Positions 52,587 to 61,267 of a stretch of 64,000 bases of DNA are shown one piece after another. Each line of letters begins with the position of its first letter. Position 1 is the stretch's first letter. A program made the translations under genes and the position numbers. The stretch lies in assembly GCF_004752005.1 (NCBI RefSeq), contig NZ_CP038493.1, positions 3,868,302-3,932,301 of the forward strand, given 5' to 3'. The notes under the pieces were generated by a model that did not search any database, was not told the DNA's origin, and saw only the letters and a list, made by a program, of their open reading frames with translations. The stretch is from Thalassotalea sp. HSM 43. GTDB taxonomy: Bacteria > Pseudomonadota > Gammaproteobacteria > Enterobacterales > Alteromonadaceae.

Positions 52587-52610
52587 AAAGGGGGCTTGGC
52601 TCCCTTTTTT
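52587..52610 (+). terminator. Rho-independent terminator of the phosphoribosyltransferase gene
   Basis: Stem AAAGGG-GC / GC-CCCTTT with a TTG loop and one mismatch, followed by a T run, 11 bp after the stop. Confidence 0.75.
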
Positions 52611-52737
52611 ATTGCTCTGTTAAATCGCTCTGCTATATTGCTCCGTTATATTGTTTTTCTAGTTTTGAAATGGTTGTTTTTTCAATTTATTCTCTAAGCT
52701 TAAAGACAGGTTATTCACCGCAGTAAAAGGTTAATGG

Positions 52738-53244
52738 ATGAAAAACCGGCCAACATCTCAAAACATCAAAACGTTTTCCAAACAGCCTTGTAACATCAAA
52801 TCCCTTAAGGCAACGGTCGTTAAAGGCCATCAAATTGCGTCAGGGCAAAACCCTAACACGCCCTATAAAGACGGCTCTATCGTCATACAAGCACCTTTGT
52901 TTAAGCAACACGGTGTCAATATAGACCACATGTATAAAGCCACGATTAATCTCGATATCGCGCCGTACCAATTAAGCATTGTGGAACCCGATCATCAAAT
53001 TATTGATTTGCCATGGTGCGATGCTATTGCCCCAGAAACCTTTAGCTTTTGCCATTGCCAATTGAACGTTAACGAGCAGACTTATGCAGGCTTAATTTAC
53101 TACCCGCACCCAGAAACAAAGCCAGATCACTTTCAAAGAGCTCATGTCGTTGAAGTAATCGCGCCATTTATCAAAGAGATTCAATACGGTAGCCAAGTCA
53201 CATTAAACGTTGCTGCTAAGCATATATCGCCTTTAACAGACTAG
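52738..53244 (+). CDS. Hypothetical protein
   Basis: 168 residues, soluble, beta-rich, with no signal peptide. Segments KATVVKGHQIASGQNPNTPY, YKATINLDIAPY and VEVIAPFIKEIQYGSQVTLNV give a faint resemblance to the CTP-dependent (archaeal-type) riboflavin kinase barrel, which has G.VV.G.G.A and LN....P at similar places, but the match is not strong enough to name it. Two Cys lie in a CHC motif near residue 103. Single gene. Confidence 0.65.
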   Translation: MKNRPTSQNIKTFSKQPCNIKSLKATVVKGHQIASGQNPNTPYKDGSIVIQAPLFKQHGVNIDHMYKATINLDIAPYQLSIVEPDHQIIDLPWCDAIAPETFSFCHCQLNVNEQTYAGLIYYPHPETKPDHFQRAHVVEVIAPFIKEIQYGSQVTLNVAAKHISPLTD

Positions 53245-53353
53245 ATGCGATTGAGTCGTCGTAGGTAAGTTATCGACAGCAACGGTACAGCAACATTAGC
53301 AGCATCAAATCACCTGTTTGTCGTTTTTTGGATTAATGCTGTTCAGAGATCAA

Positions 53354-53374
53354 AAAAGGCTCCCGAAAGAGCCT
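53354..53374 (-). terminator. Rho-independent terminator of the MipA/OmpV gene
   Basis: Stem AAGGCTC/GAGCCTT with a U run on the minus strand, 34 bp past the stop. Confidence 0.75.
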
Positions 53375-53407
53375 TATTTAGTTAACGTGTTAACGTCAGA
53401 GTTGCAT

Positions 53408-54172
53408 TTAGAAGTTGTACATCAAACCCAGTACGGCTTTGGTACTAGAGTCTTCCGTAACGCCTGGTGCATCTGAGATAGGATCATCTAACGATGTCAC
53501 TTTAACACCACCGATCATTGTCCATTTTTTACTAAAGTTGTAGGTACCAATAACACCTAATGAAAGGTTTGTGGCACTGTCAGCACCCGCATCAGTCTCT
53601 GCGTAGTAGAAATAATCTACTGCATCTTCCGATAATGTTTCGGCTTGAACCATAGCTGATAAGGTACCTTTAGGTGAGGCAATGAAGGTGTAACTTGCGG
53701 TAATGTGCGCTTCGCCACCACTGTCACTTTCTGACGAGCCTAATACGGCACCGTGAATCGCAAAGCGTCCGTTAATCCATCGAGCACGAATACCAGCAAG
53801 TGCTGTATCGTCAACTTCAAAGTTTGGAATAGGGCCGTCACCTTTGTCGTAACCCTTACGAGACTGAGCAACTAAACCTAAACTGAAACCAGTATCATCT
53901 GGTTTCCATGCCCACCAACCAATTTTGTTAAATTCGATATAAAAACGATGATTGTAGTTAACTTTGATAAGTGGCACCGCATTAGTTTCTGTATCATCCA
54001 CACCGTCAAATTCTGGTGCATTAACGGCACCCGCACCAAGTGATACTTGCCAACCTGAAGAATCGTCGGCATGGTGAGACGCAGGAATGTCAGCGGTGCT
54101 ACCTACAACACCAGAACCAGCGGCAAGAGTAGGGCCTGAAACGAGCAATGACGCTAATAGAAGTTTTTTCAT
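53408..54172 (-). CDS. MipA/OmpV family outer-membrane protein
   Basis: 254 residues. Signal peptide of about 17 residues (ending LAA), then alternating beta strands and a terminal Phe typical of outer-membrane barrels (GLMYNF). Family marks: SLGAGAVNAPEFDGVDD near residue 45, AVPLIKVNYNHRFYIE and the GRARW-like strand GIRARWING. MipA scaffolds murein enzymes in E. coli while OmpV relatives are porin-like; which applies here is unknown. It has a long, AT-rich divergent upstream region (54173-54461, no gene seen). Confidence 0.85.
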   Translation of the reverse strand: MKKLLLASLLVSGPTLAAGSGVVGSTADIPASHHADDSSGWQVSLGAGAVNAPEFDGVDDTETNAVPLIKVNYNHRFYIEFNKIGWWAWKPDDTGFSLGLVAQSRKGYDKGDGPIPNFEVDDTALAGIRARWINGRFAIHGAVLGSSESDSGGEAHITASYTFIASPKGTLSAMVQAETLSEDAVDYFYYAETDAGADSATNLSLGVIGTYNFSKKWTMIGGVKVTSLDDPISDAPGVTEDSSTKAVLGLMYNF

Positions 54173-54461
54173 TTTTGTAGTCCTTAAAACAATTTAACCC
54201 AGGGACAGAGTTATACACGGCTCTTATTATTTAAACCATTAGCTTAAGTATTAGCACCTTTATTAGACTTATCAAGAATTTAAGTAAGATACTTAACAAT
54301 TTTGATCCGATTCCATTGTCGATAATTACATACCTAGTCGAAAAATGAGCAATTCATTGCTTTATAAGTATTTTTTTCAATTTATTTAATAGCCGAAACT
54401 TGCTTATTTGGCACTTTTTTCTAACAATGAAATTATCAGTTTTTTAATGTTATTCAACTGA

Positions 54462-55061
54462 ATGAGACAAACCCAATATGCATGCATAGAATGTGACGCG
54501 CTAATTCAGGTGACTGAATTGGAGGAGGGTCATGTTGCCAAATGCCCGCGGTGCAAGCATACCATTATCGAAAGAAAGCATAATCCAATAAACAGCACCT
54601 TAGCGATTTGCCTCGCTGGATTGATGCTTTTTATTCCCGCCACCGCCTACCCATTATTGTCGATGAAAGTGTTGTCTGTGGAAAGTTCTGCGAGCTTATT
54701 GAGCGGTATTCAAGCGCTATGGCAAAGTGAGCTGCATATCGTTGCAATATTTGTCTTTCTGTTTTGCATTTTAACGCCGTTGGTAAAATTAACGGCGGCT
54801 ATGATCGTTACCCTAGGATTTAAGTTTAATCAGGCGCATCGAGAATGGTATCGGCATTTTTTAGTCTATTACAATCACGCTGACTCGTGGGAGATGCTCG
54901 AAGTTTTTCTGATTGGCATTTTGGTATCGATATTTAAGTTAAAAGATATGGCCGAATTAGAGTATGACTTAGGGCTGTTGTGTTATTGCTTACTGGTGCT
55001 GTGTGTTATTTCATTAAAAGTGACACTTGATAAACAACTTATTTGGGATCAAGTGCGATGA
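54462..55061 (+). CDS. LetA/PqiA-like protein, N-terminal half
   Basis: 199 residues: an N-terminal zinc ribbon (CIEC and CPRC, residues 8-29) and about four membrane segments. This corresponds to one of the two PqiA domains that are fused in E. coli LetA (YebS, 427 residues) or PqiA. The LetA partner helps move lipids to or from the MCE protein LetB. The stop overlaps the next gene by ATGA, so the two halves are translationally coupled. Confidence 0.88.
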   Translation: MRQTQYACIECDALIQVTELEEGHVAKCPRCKHTIIERKHNPINSTLAICLAGLMLFIPATAYPLLSMKVLSVESSASLLSGIQALWQSELHIVAIFVFLFCILTPLVKLTAAMIVTLGFKFNQAHREWYRHFLVYYNHADSWEMLEVFLIGILVSIFKLKDMAELEYDLGLLCYCLLVLCVISLKVTLDKQLIWDQVR

Positions 55062-55711
55062 GTACGGAGATAGTTACCGCAAAAGAAAAAGGCATGGCGC
55101 AATGCAAAATGTGTCATTTGGTTTTTCAATACAAACCTGAGCACGCCAATTATTGTCCCCGTTGCGACAGCTTTGTCGAACAACGTATTAATGAGTCGAT
55201 TCAAAAATGTTGGGCGTGGACCATTTGTTCAATGATAGCTGCGATACCAGCCAATACCTTTCCAATAATGACTGTACTGTATTTCGGTAAAGGCCAGCCA
55301 GATACAATTTTGTCCGGTATTATCTTACTGCTTAAATTTGGCATGTATCCTATTGCCGCGATCGTTTTTATTGCCAGTTTCATCGTGCCTTTAGCTAAAA
55401 TTGGTGGGCTGTTTTATTTGTTGTATTCTCTTAAATATCGAACCAATTTAACCAAGCAACAACGTACTGATTTATATCGATATATCGAGTTATTGGGGAA
55501 GTGGTCTATGCTTGATGTATTCGTTGTGTCTTTAATGGTGACCTTAGTCGAAATAGGTAATGTAATAGAAATCAATGCTGGGGCCGGTGCAACAGCGTTT
55601 GGCATCATGGTTGTGTTGACCATGTTTGCTGCACACAGTTTTGATCCTAGGCTGTTATGGGATCAAGAAAAGCCGGAATCTCAGGCAACAAAAGAAGAAA
55701 AATCGATATGA
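55058..55711 (+). CDS. LetA/PqiA-like protein, C-terminal half
   Basis: 217 residues from the ATG at 55058. It again has a zinc ribbon (CKMC and CPRC, residues about 16-41) and four membrane segments, with the PqiA signature around IPANTFPIMTVLYFG. Together with the upstream gene it equals one full LetA. Its stop overlaps the MCE gene by ATGA, so all three are coupled. Overall composition of the two halves does not suggest a recent frameshift, since each has its own start and overlap. Confidence 0.88.
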   Translation: MSTEIVTAKEKGMAQCKMCHLVFQYKPEHANYCPRCDSFVEQRINESIQKCWAWTICSMIAAIPANTFPIMTVLYFGKGQPDTILSGIILLLKFGMYPIAAIVFIASFIVPLAKIGGLFYLLYSLKYRTNLTKQQRTDLYRYIELLGKWSMLDVFVVSLMVTLVEIGNVIEINAGAGATAFGIMVVLTMFAAHSFDPRLLWDQEKPESQATKEEKSI

Positions 55712-58698
55712 CCGAAGATAATGCCATAGTTTCAAATAAATCGCCCATATCCTCGATATGGTTGCTGCCGGTTATTGCTGCTTTGATCGGTATTTGGTTG
55801 TTGTTCAAATCTATTTCAGAAGGCGGTGTCGATATTACCGTCAAAGTCGACAGTGCCGAGGGCATCGTCGCCAATAAAACTGAAGTTCGATACAAAGGCT
55901 TTGTTGTCGGTTTAGTGAAAGAGCTGGACCTTGAAGACTTAAATACCGTGTTAGTGACTATTGAAATGAACAACACGGCAAAACGCTACCTGTCTGAAAA
56001 TAGCATGTTTTGGTTGGTTAAGCCCGATATCAGTCTGTCTGGTGTTTCAGGTTTAGATACGGTTATTACCGGTAATTATTTTGAATTTTTGCCCGTTGAA
56101 GGCGAAAAACAACTCAGAGTATACGAAGCATTAAAAGAACCGCCACCAGAGTCTGAAGATGCCCCAGGCTTACATGTGGTATTGCATGCCAAAGAATTAG
56201 GCTCTATTGGTCACGGCAGCGCTGTATTTTATAAACAGATCCAAGTTGGTGAGGTGTATGGCTTTGAACTGGCTGACGATGCAGAGTATTTGAAGATAAA
56301 TGTATTGATTGATGAAGACTATGAGCACCTTGTTAAATTAAATACTCGATTTTGGAACGCCAGTGGTATTGAGATGACCGGTGATTTATCAGGCTTTAAA
56401 ATTCGAACCCAATCATTAGCATCAATTGTTGGCGGCGGTATCGCATTTTACACGCCAGAAACAGGCGATAGAGAAACTACCGCTACCGATTTTACGGAAT
56501 ATCCTTTGTTTGAAGATTTTGACGCAGCCCGTGCTGGCGTCAAAGTTGTTATGAACTTTCCACGGGAAAGCGGCATTAAAGCCGGTATTACTAAAGTCAT
56601 TTTCGAAGGTGTTGAAGTTGGTCTGGTCGAAGACTTTGTTCACAATTCTGAGCAAGGCGGCGTTACCGCATCAGTCATTATGGATCCACGATTAGAGCCG
56701 TATTTATTGTCTGAAATGCAGTTTTGGCTGGTTAAGCCCAATATTAGTTTAAGTGGCGTGACCAATGTCGATAGGTTACTTAGCGGCTCATTTGTCGCCT
56801 TTAGATTAGGCGGTGGTCACCCAACAAGAGAATTTGACGTGCTACCGACTGAACCTCCGCTCAGTTTTGATGAAGAAGGCTTGCACCTTAACATCAAAGC
56901 AGAGAAAGTCGATTCAATGTCATTTGGCTCGCCGGTGTTTTATAAAAACCTTAAAGTCGGTACCGTCCAAAATCACTATCTAAACGATGACCAACGTACC
57001 TTTAATGTGCATTTGCATATAGAACCAGAATACGAGCACTTAGTTAATTCGACATCCGTTTTTTACGAACAAGGTGGTTTTGAAGTAAACGGATCTTTGC
57101 GCTCATTTACCATACGTTCGGCGCCATTACAGGCCATTTTAGCTGGTGGTGTAGCCTTTCATACCGTTAACTTTGAAAATGGTACAAGTGTTGAAGACGG
57201 CCACCATTTTAATCTAAATCGCAACTTAACCGAGGCGTTAAACATTGAGAGCATCACAATTGATGCGTCAAATCAGTACGAGTTTGTCGAAGGCATTACC
57301 AAGATTAAGTATGGTGATAAGGAAATTGGTCAGGTCAGAACAATTCAGCCGGGCAAAGATTTATATTCAAGCGTTCTTACCATAGGTTATCAAAGTGACT
57401 ATAAAGAGTTATTTAAAGAGTCGACAAAAATCTGGATTGTTGAACCTAAGTTATCGAGTGGTAATTTAGCGGGCGTTTCTGCGTTGCTACAAGGTAGTTT
57501 TTTACAAGTAAAACCCGGGCACGGCGAAGCAAAAACCCACTATAACTTGTTGCACGAAGCCCCTGCAAACGATCCGTCAGATCCGGGTCTGCAACTGGAG
57601 TTATACGCCAGTAAGTCCTTTGGTATAGAGCGAGGCACATCGATTTTCTATAAAGCCATGCCTGTTGGGCAGGTCGACGTGGTTGAATACAGTGACGATG
57701 GATTGGGCGTTAAAGTGTCAATTACCATTGAAGAAAAGTATCGTAAATTTATTGGTAAGAAAACGCGCTTTTTCAATGCCAGTGGCATAAATGCTACGGC
57801 TAATCTGCGTGGCCTTAAAATGAAAACTGAAAGTCTGGATGCCATATTAAGAGGCGGTTTAGCCTTTTCAAATGATTATGCCGACTTAACCGATAAAGCC
57901 GAGGAGTTAGATCAGTTTCCGCTTTATGCAACACGCGATGAAATGACAATCGCGGGCAATGAAGTTGAAATTGAATTCGACCAAGCCATTGATTTACTGC
58001 CCGACGCCCATGTTAAGTTTAACGGCTATGTCGTTGGTCGAGTTACCGATGTTGAACTCAATGAGGATTTAAGCAAGACAATAGTCACTGCCATGATCAA
58101 AAGTGAATACCCAAGCTTAACTCAATCGGGTGCCAAATTTTGGTTTGCGGAACCGTCTGTCAGTGTCGCTAATGTTAAAGATCCAATCGCTTATTTCATT
58201 GGTAACTTCATTAAAGTCATACCGGGCTCAGGTGACAAGCAAACTAACTTTGCCGGCCTGACCTATGAACCTGCGATAACAAACTTGCCGTCAGGATTAA
58301 ACCTAACCTTAACGGCAAGTAGACGCGGTTCGTTAAACCCAGGTAACCCCGTTTATTATCGACAAATGCAAGTTGGTAAAGTATTGGGTATCGAGCTTAA
58401 TCAAGACGCTACAGGGGTGGTGATCTATGCTAATATTGCCGATGATTTTTCCCACTTAGTACGCCGCGGTTCTAAGTTTTACAATGCCAGTGGTATTGAT
58501 ATTGATGCTGGTGTTTTTTCTGGGGTAAAAGTTACCACAGAGAGCGTAGATACGATACTATCAGGTGGTATAGGTTTTGCGACACCAGAGTCAGACGACA
58601 ATGGTAATGGCACAGTGGAGTCTGGGCAGGCGTTTAAGCTTAATGAAACGGTAGATCCAGACTGGTTACAGTGGCGACCAGCCCTGACTAAACCTTAA
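55708..58698 (+). CDS. letB: LetB/PqiB-like MCE protein with eight MCE domains
   Basis: 996 residues (E. coli LetB 879 with seven MCE domains; PqiB 546 with three). One membrane anchor (about 15-35), then eight MCE repeats starting near residues 39, 152, 275, 389, 514, 625, 751 and 862. Spacing alternates 111-114 and 123-126. Odd repeats share FWLVKPDISLSGV-like blocks, even repeats share FYxQxxVG and FNASGIE...TESLxxIxxGGIAF blocks, so the protein is four A-B pairs. MCE rings stack into a periplasm-spanning lipid tunnel. ATG at 55708, overlapping letA2. The gene symbol is by analogy with the seven-domain E. coli protein. Confidence 0.88.
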   Translation: MTEDNAIVSNKSPISSIWLLPVIAALIGIWLLFKSISEGGVDITVKVDSAEGIVANKTEVRYKGFVVGLVKELDLEDLNTVLVTIEMNNTAKRYLSENSMFWLVKPDISLSGVSGLDTVITGNYFEFLPVEGEKQLRVYEALKEPPPESEDAPGLHVVLHAKELGSIGHGSAVFYKQIQVGEVYGFELADDAEYLKINVLIDEDYEHLVKLNTRFWNASGIEMTGDLSGFKIRTQSLASIVGGGIAFYTPETGDRETTATDFTEYPLFEDFDAARAGVKVVMNFPRESGIKAGITKVIFEGVEVGLVEDFVHNSEQGGVTASVIMDPRLEPYLLSEMQFWLVKPNISLSGVTNVDRLLSGSFVAFRLGGGHPTREFDVLPTEPPLSFDEEGLHLNIKAEKVDSMSFGSPVFYKNLKVGTVQNHYLNDDQRTFNVHLHIEPEYEHLVNSTSVFYEQGGFEVNGSLRSFTIRSAPLQAILAGGVAFHTVNFENGTSVEDGHHFNLNRNLTEALNIESITIDASNQYEFVEGITKIKYGDKEIGQVRTIQPGKDLYSSVLTIGYQSDYKELFKESTKIWIVEPKLSSGNLAGVSALLQGSFLQVKPGHGEAKTHYNLLHEAPANDPSDPGLQLELYASKSFGIERGTSIFYKAMPVGQVDVVEYSDDGLGVKVSITIEEKYRKFIGKKTRFFNASGINATANLRGLKMKTESLDAILRGGLAFSNDYADLTDKAEELDQFPLYATRDEMTIAGNEVEIEFDQAIDLLPDAHVKFNGYVVGRVTDVELNEDLSKTIVTAMIKSEYPSLTQSGAKFWFAEPSVSVANVKDPIAYFIGNFIKVIPGSGDKQTNFAGLTYEPAITNLPSGLNLTLTASRRGSLNPGNPVYYRQMQVGKVLGIELNQDATGVVIYANIADDFSHLVRRGSKFYNASGIDIDAGVFSGVKVTTESVDTILSGGIGFATPESDDNGNGTVESGQAFKLNETVDPDWLQWRPALTKP

Positions 58699-58742
58699 AT
58701 ACTAAGCCATAAGCACTAAACCGTAGACACTAAATACTAGAT
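58697..58742. repeat. Degenerate tandem repeat, unit about ACTAAACC
   Basis: Five to six imperfect copies of a 7-9 bp unit (ACTAAGCC, CACTAAACC, CACTAAAT and variants) start at the MCE gene stop. It is the same kind of tract as at 15739-15815, in the complementary sense. Confidence 0.6.
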
Positions 58743-58806
58743 ATAGCGGCAACAATTGACGCCAGTAGAACAGCCAAAAAACGTCATTATTTTACTAGCA
58801 GTATAG

Positions 58807-58824
58807 CGCTCGGGTAACCGAGCG
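58807..58824 (+). promoter_or_regulatory. Hairpin with GTAA tetraloop just before the TPR/2OG gene
   Basis: Stem CGCTCGG/CCGAGCG closed by GTAA (a GNRA-type loop), ending 10 bp before the ATG at 58835. No T run follows, so it is not a standard terminator. No clear Shine-Dalgarno is present between hairpin and start. Confidence 0.4.
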
Positions 58825-58834
58825 TTAATTTAAA

Positions 58835-60658
58835 ATGAATAATAATATCAAAAACATAGCTAACCAAGCCATCCAAGCAATGCGTCAGGGACAGATTCCT
58901 CAGGCACTGCAACTTTTCTCACAACTGCAAACACTTAATGTTCAACACTTTGAATTGATAAAAGCGCATGGCATTGCGTTGTTGCAACATGGTGATGAAA
59001 CAGCTGCGAAATCTCGACTACTCGACGCCCTAGCATTAAATGATAATGCTGATGCAGTTCACAATATCGTCGGCGATTTGTATAAGAAAGAAGGGCAGTT
59101 GCAACTTGCTAAGCAGCATTTTGAAAAAGCCATTGCCCTTAACGATAAGGTATTTCAATACCACTTCAATATGGGCTTATGTCTTAAACAAGATACTAAT
59201 TGGCGTGCTGCTATTGATGCTTTGCAACGGGTTTTAGCGTTAAAATCGGATTTTGATAAAGCCAGGATGGCACTCGCAGATTGCTATTTACAGCTAAATG
59301 ACGTTCAACAATCGTTATCTATTTTATCCAAAGTGCTCAATAAAAACGACATTTACTATCTAAATAGATATTGTGACGTATTGCTACGAAATAGCCAGTT
59401 GGACAGCGCATTAGACACCTTTAACCAAGCGGTAAAACTGCAACCGAATGCTGAGTTTATCTACGAAACCTATGCATTGGGGCTTTTACACCACGGCCTA
59501 AATCAGCAAGCATTAGCGGTATTCAAACAAGGCTTGTCTGTAATACCGAATAGCGCAAAATTGTTAGGTTTATATGCGTCATTAGCGTTTGAAAGTGGCG
59601 CTGAGCAACCATTTTTGCCGTACGTCAATATACCGAAAAGCCAACTTACCGCCAGTCTGGCAGCTGAGCATTTAAATAAACTCGTTAATAGCGGTCATTT
59701 AAACGCAGCAGAACAACAATTACAGCACTATAAAAAGACCACGTCATTTGCCTCGCAGTTATTGTACAGTGAGTGCCAGATACATAAGAACCAAGGCAGA
59801 TTTGCTGACGTTTTAAAATGCGTAAACGATGCTAGAGTTGATCTAAATAATCCGCAATCCCTTGCAATTAAAGAGCTGTACAGTGACAGTTTGCTAGCAA
59901 CAGATAAGCCAGCGGATGCACTGAAACATATTGAACAGCTATTAAGCTGGCAACCGAATAACCAATATTACTGGGCATTGAAATCCAGTTGTTTACGATT
60001 GACAGATTCATCAGCGTATCAGCAATTATGTGATTACGATAAATTGGTGTTTCGACGTGAACTTGAAATAGACAAAACAAAGTATGCCAACCTAGACAGC
60101 TTTAACCAAGAGTTAATGGCGGTGTTAGAAGACATCCATCAAATGAAACACCAGCCGTTGGCGCAGTCTGTTTATCAAGGCATACAAACGCCAGGTTTTT
60201 TGTTTCAACATGATCAGCCAATCATAGCCGATTTACGTCGTTATTTAAAAAACACCGCAAAATCCGTATTAAATACAACGCTCATTGACTCGTTAGCGGC
60301 ATCACATCCGGTTAGACAATTTTATCGTCAAGATTTTGATTTTGCCACGGCGTGGTCAATTTGGATTGAACAAGGTGGATTTCACCGTAGTCATGTTCAT
60401 CCTAAAGGATGGTACTCAAGTGCTTATTATGTGGCGGTACCTGAATCGGTGAACGACGCAAATGATCATCAAGGTTGTTTCGCGGTTGGTAAGCCTGGAT
60501 TGCAATTAAACAGCGATATGCAACAAAAACTCGATTTTGAACGCTATTTGCAGCCAGAAGTAGGGATTTTGACGTTATTTCCATCTTATGTGTGGCATTC
60601 AACCATACCATTTACCGGCTCAGAGCCCAGAGTTTCCGTGGCTTTCGACTTAAAATAA
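58835..60658 (+). CDS. TPR protein with C-terminal 2OG-Fe(II) oxygenase domain
   Basis: 607 residues. Residues about 5-390 are TPR repeats (for example AIQAMRQGQIPQALQLFSQLQ, ALALNDNADAVHNIVGDLYKK, YHFNMGLCLKQDTNWRAAIDALQRVLAL). The C-terminal 200 residues form a putative prolyl-hydroxylase-type 2OG oxygenase: HRSHVHPKGWYSSAYYVAVPE gives the first iron ligand, and LFPSYVWHSTIPFTG with RVSVAFDLK gives the distal His and 2OG-binding Arg. The target is unknown; the TPR part probably binds a protein substrate. Single gene. Confidence 0.87.
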   Translation: MNNNIKNIANQAIQAMRQGQIPQALQLFSQLQTLNVQHFELIKAHGIALLQHGDETAAKSRLLDALALNDNADAVHNIVGDLYKKEGQLQLAKQHFEKAIALNDKVFQYHFNMGLCLKQDTNWRAAIDALQRVLALKSDFDKARMALADCYLQLNDVQQSLSILSKVLNKNDIYYLNRYCDVLLRNSQLDSALDTFNQAVKLQPNAEFIYETYALGLLHHGLNQQALAVFKQGLSVIPNSAKLLGLYASLAFESGAEQPFLPYVNIPKSQLTASLAAEHLNKLVNSGHLNAAEQQLQHYKKTTSFASQLLYSECQIHKNQGRFADVLKCVNDARVDLNNPQSLAIKELYSDSLLATDKPADALKHIEQLLSWQPNNQYYWALKSSCLRLTDSSAYQQLCDYDKLVFRRELEIDKTKYANLDSFNQELMAVLEDIHQMKHQPLAQSVYQGIQTPGFLFQHDQPIIADLRRYLKNTAKSVLNTTLIDSLAASHPVRQFYRQDFDFATAWSIWIEQGGFHRSHVHPKGWYSSAYYVAVPESVNDANDHQGCFAVGKPGLQLNSDMQQKLDFERYLQPEVGILTLFPSYVWHSTIPFTGSEPRVSVAFDLK

Positions 60659-60916
60659 CGCGTTTTTTTGTATGCGCTACGTAAAAAATAGAGCGGTTTT
60701 GCTTGTCATTACCCGAGAAATTAACGTAGCGAACACACAGATAGAGTTAGAGATATAGATATAATTAGGCCAAACGACTAAGTTAATAGCAAATCACAAT
60801 GTCAGTTAGTGTTAAGTCATTTTCTAAGAATAGCGTACTCGTTATATACACAAATAGGCTATGGCTAAGATAAAGTCTTGTTCAAGAACTTATATAAGGA
60901 CATAAACAGGGGCAAC

Positions 60917-60977
60917 GCTTACCTTATCAAATGTCCGTTAATGTTAATTAGTGGACATATAAGGTAAAGCCTTATAT
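60917..60977. promoter_or_regulatory. Overlapping inverted repeats upstream of the tyrosine recombinase
   Basis: One imperfect inverted repeat pairs 60917-60936 with 60953-60970 (arms with ACCTTAT...ATGTCC and GGACATATAAGGT). A second, perfect one pairs ATATAAGG (60957-60964) with CCTTATAT (60970-60977), loop TAAAG. They share bases, so only one can form. They lie in the 609-bp interval 60659-61267, otherwise without a gene. Confidence 0.45.
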
Positions 60978-61267
60978 CATGGCGTATAACCAGTTTGTTA
61001 TTGGTTGATGCTATTTAGACCTTGTTTCCTTATGCACGTTATCATGCCAGTGACTAAGTTAGTGACTGTATTCATTTAGTGTTTATCTTAACGCTGTAAT
61101 GAAATGCACTTTGATAAATTGCGATAGATAATACTATGCGTGAGATTTAGTTTTCGCTTACTCAGTTACTCATTGGCGAATACTTTTCACGTAGCGCACC
61201 GCTTGGTCATAAAATGCTATTAGCTAAGTTACTCATAAGAATAAGTTAAACGCAAAAGTTAAATACT

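Noticed and set aside
54462-55711. Split LetA as a frameshifted pseudogene
   Set aside because: Each half has its own start, zinc ribbon and ATGA coupling, which is not expected from a single recent frameshift.
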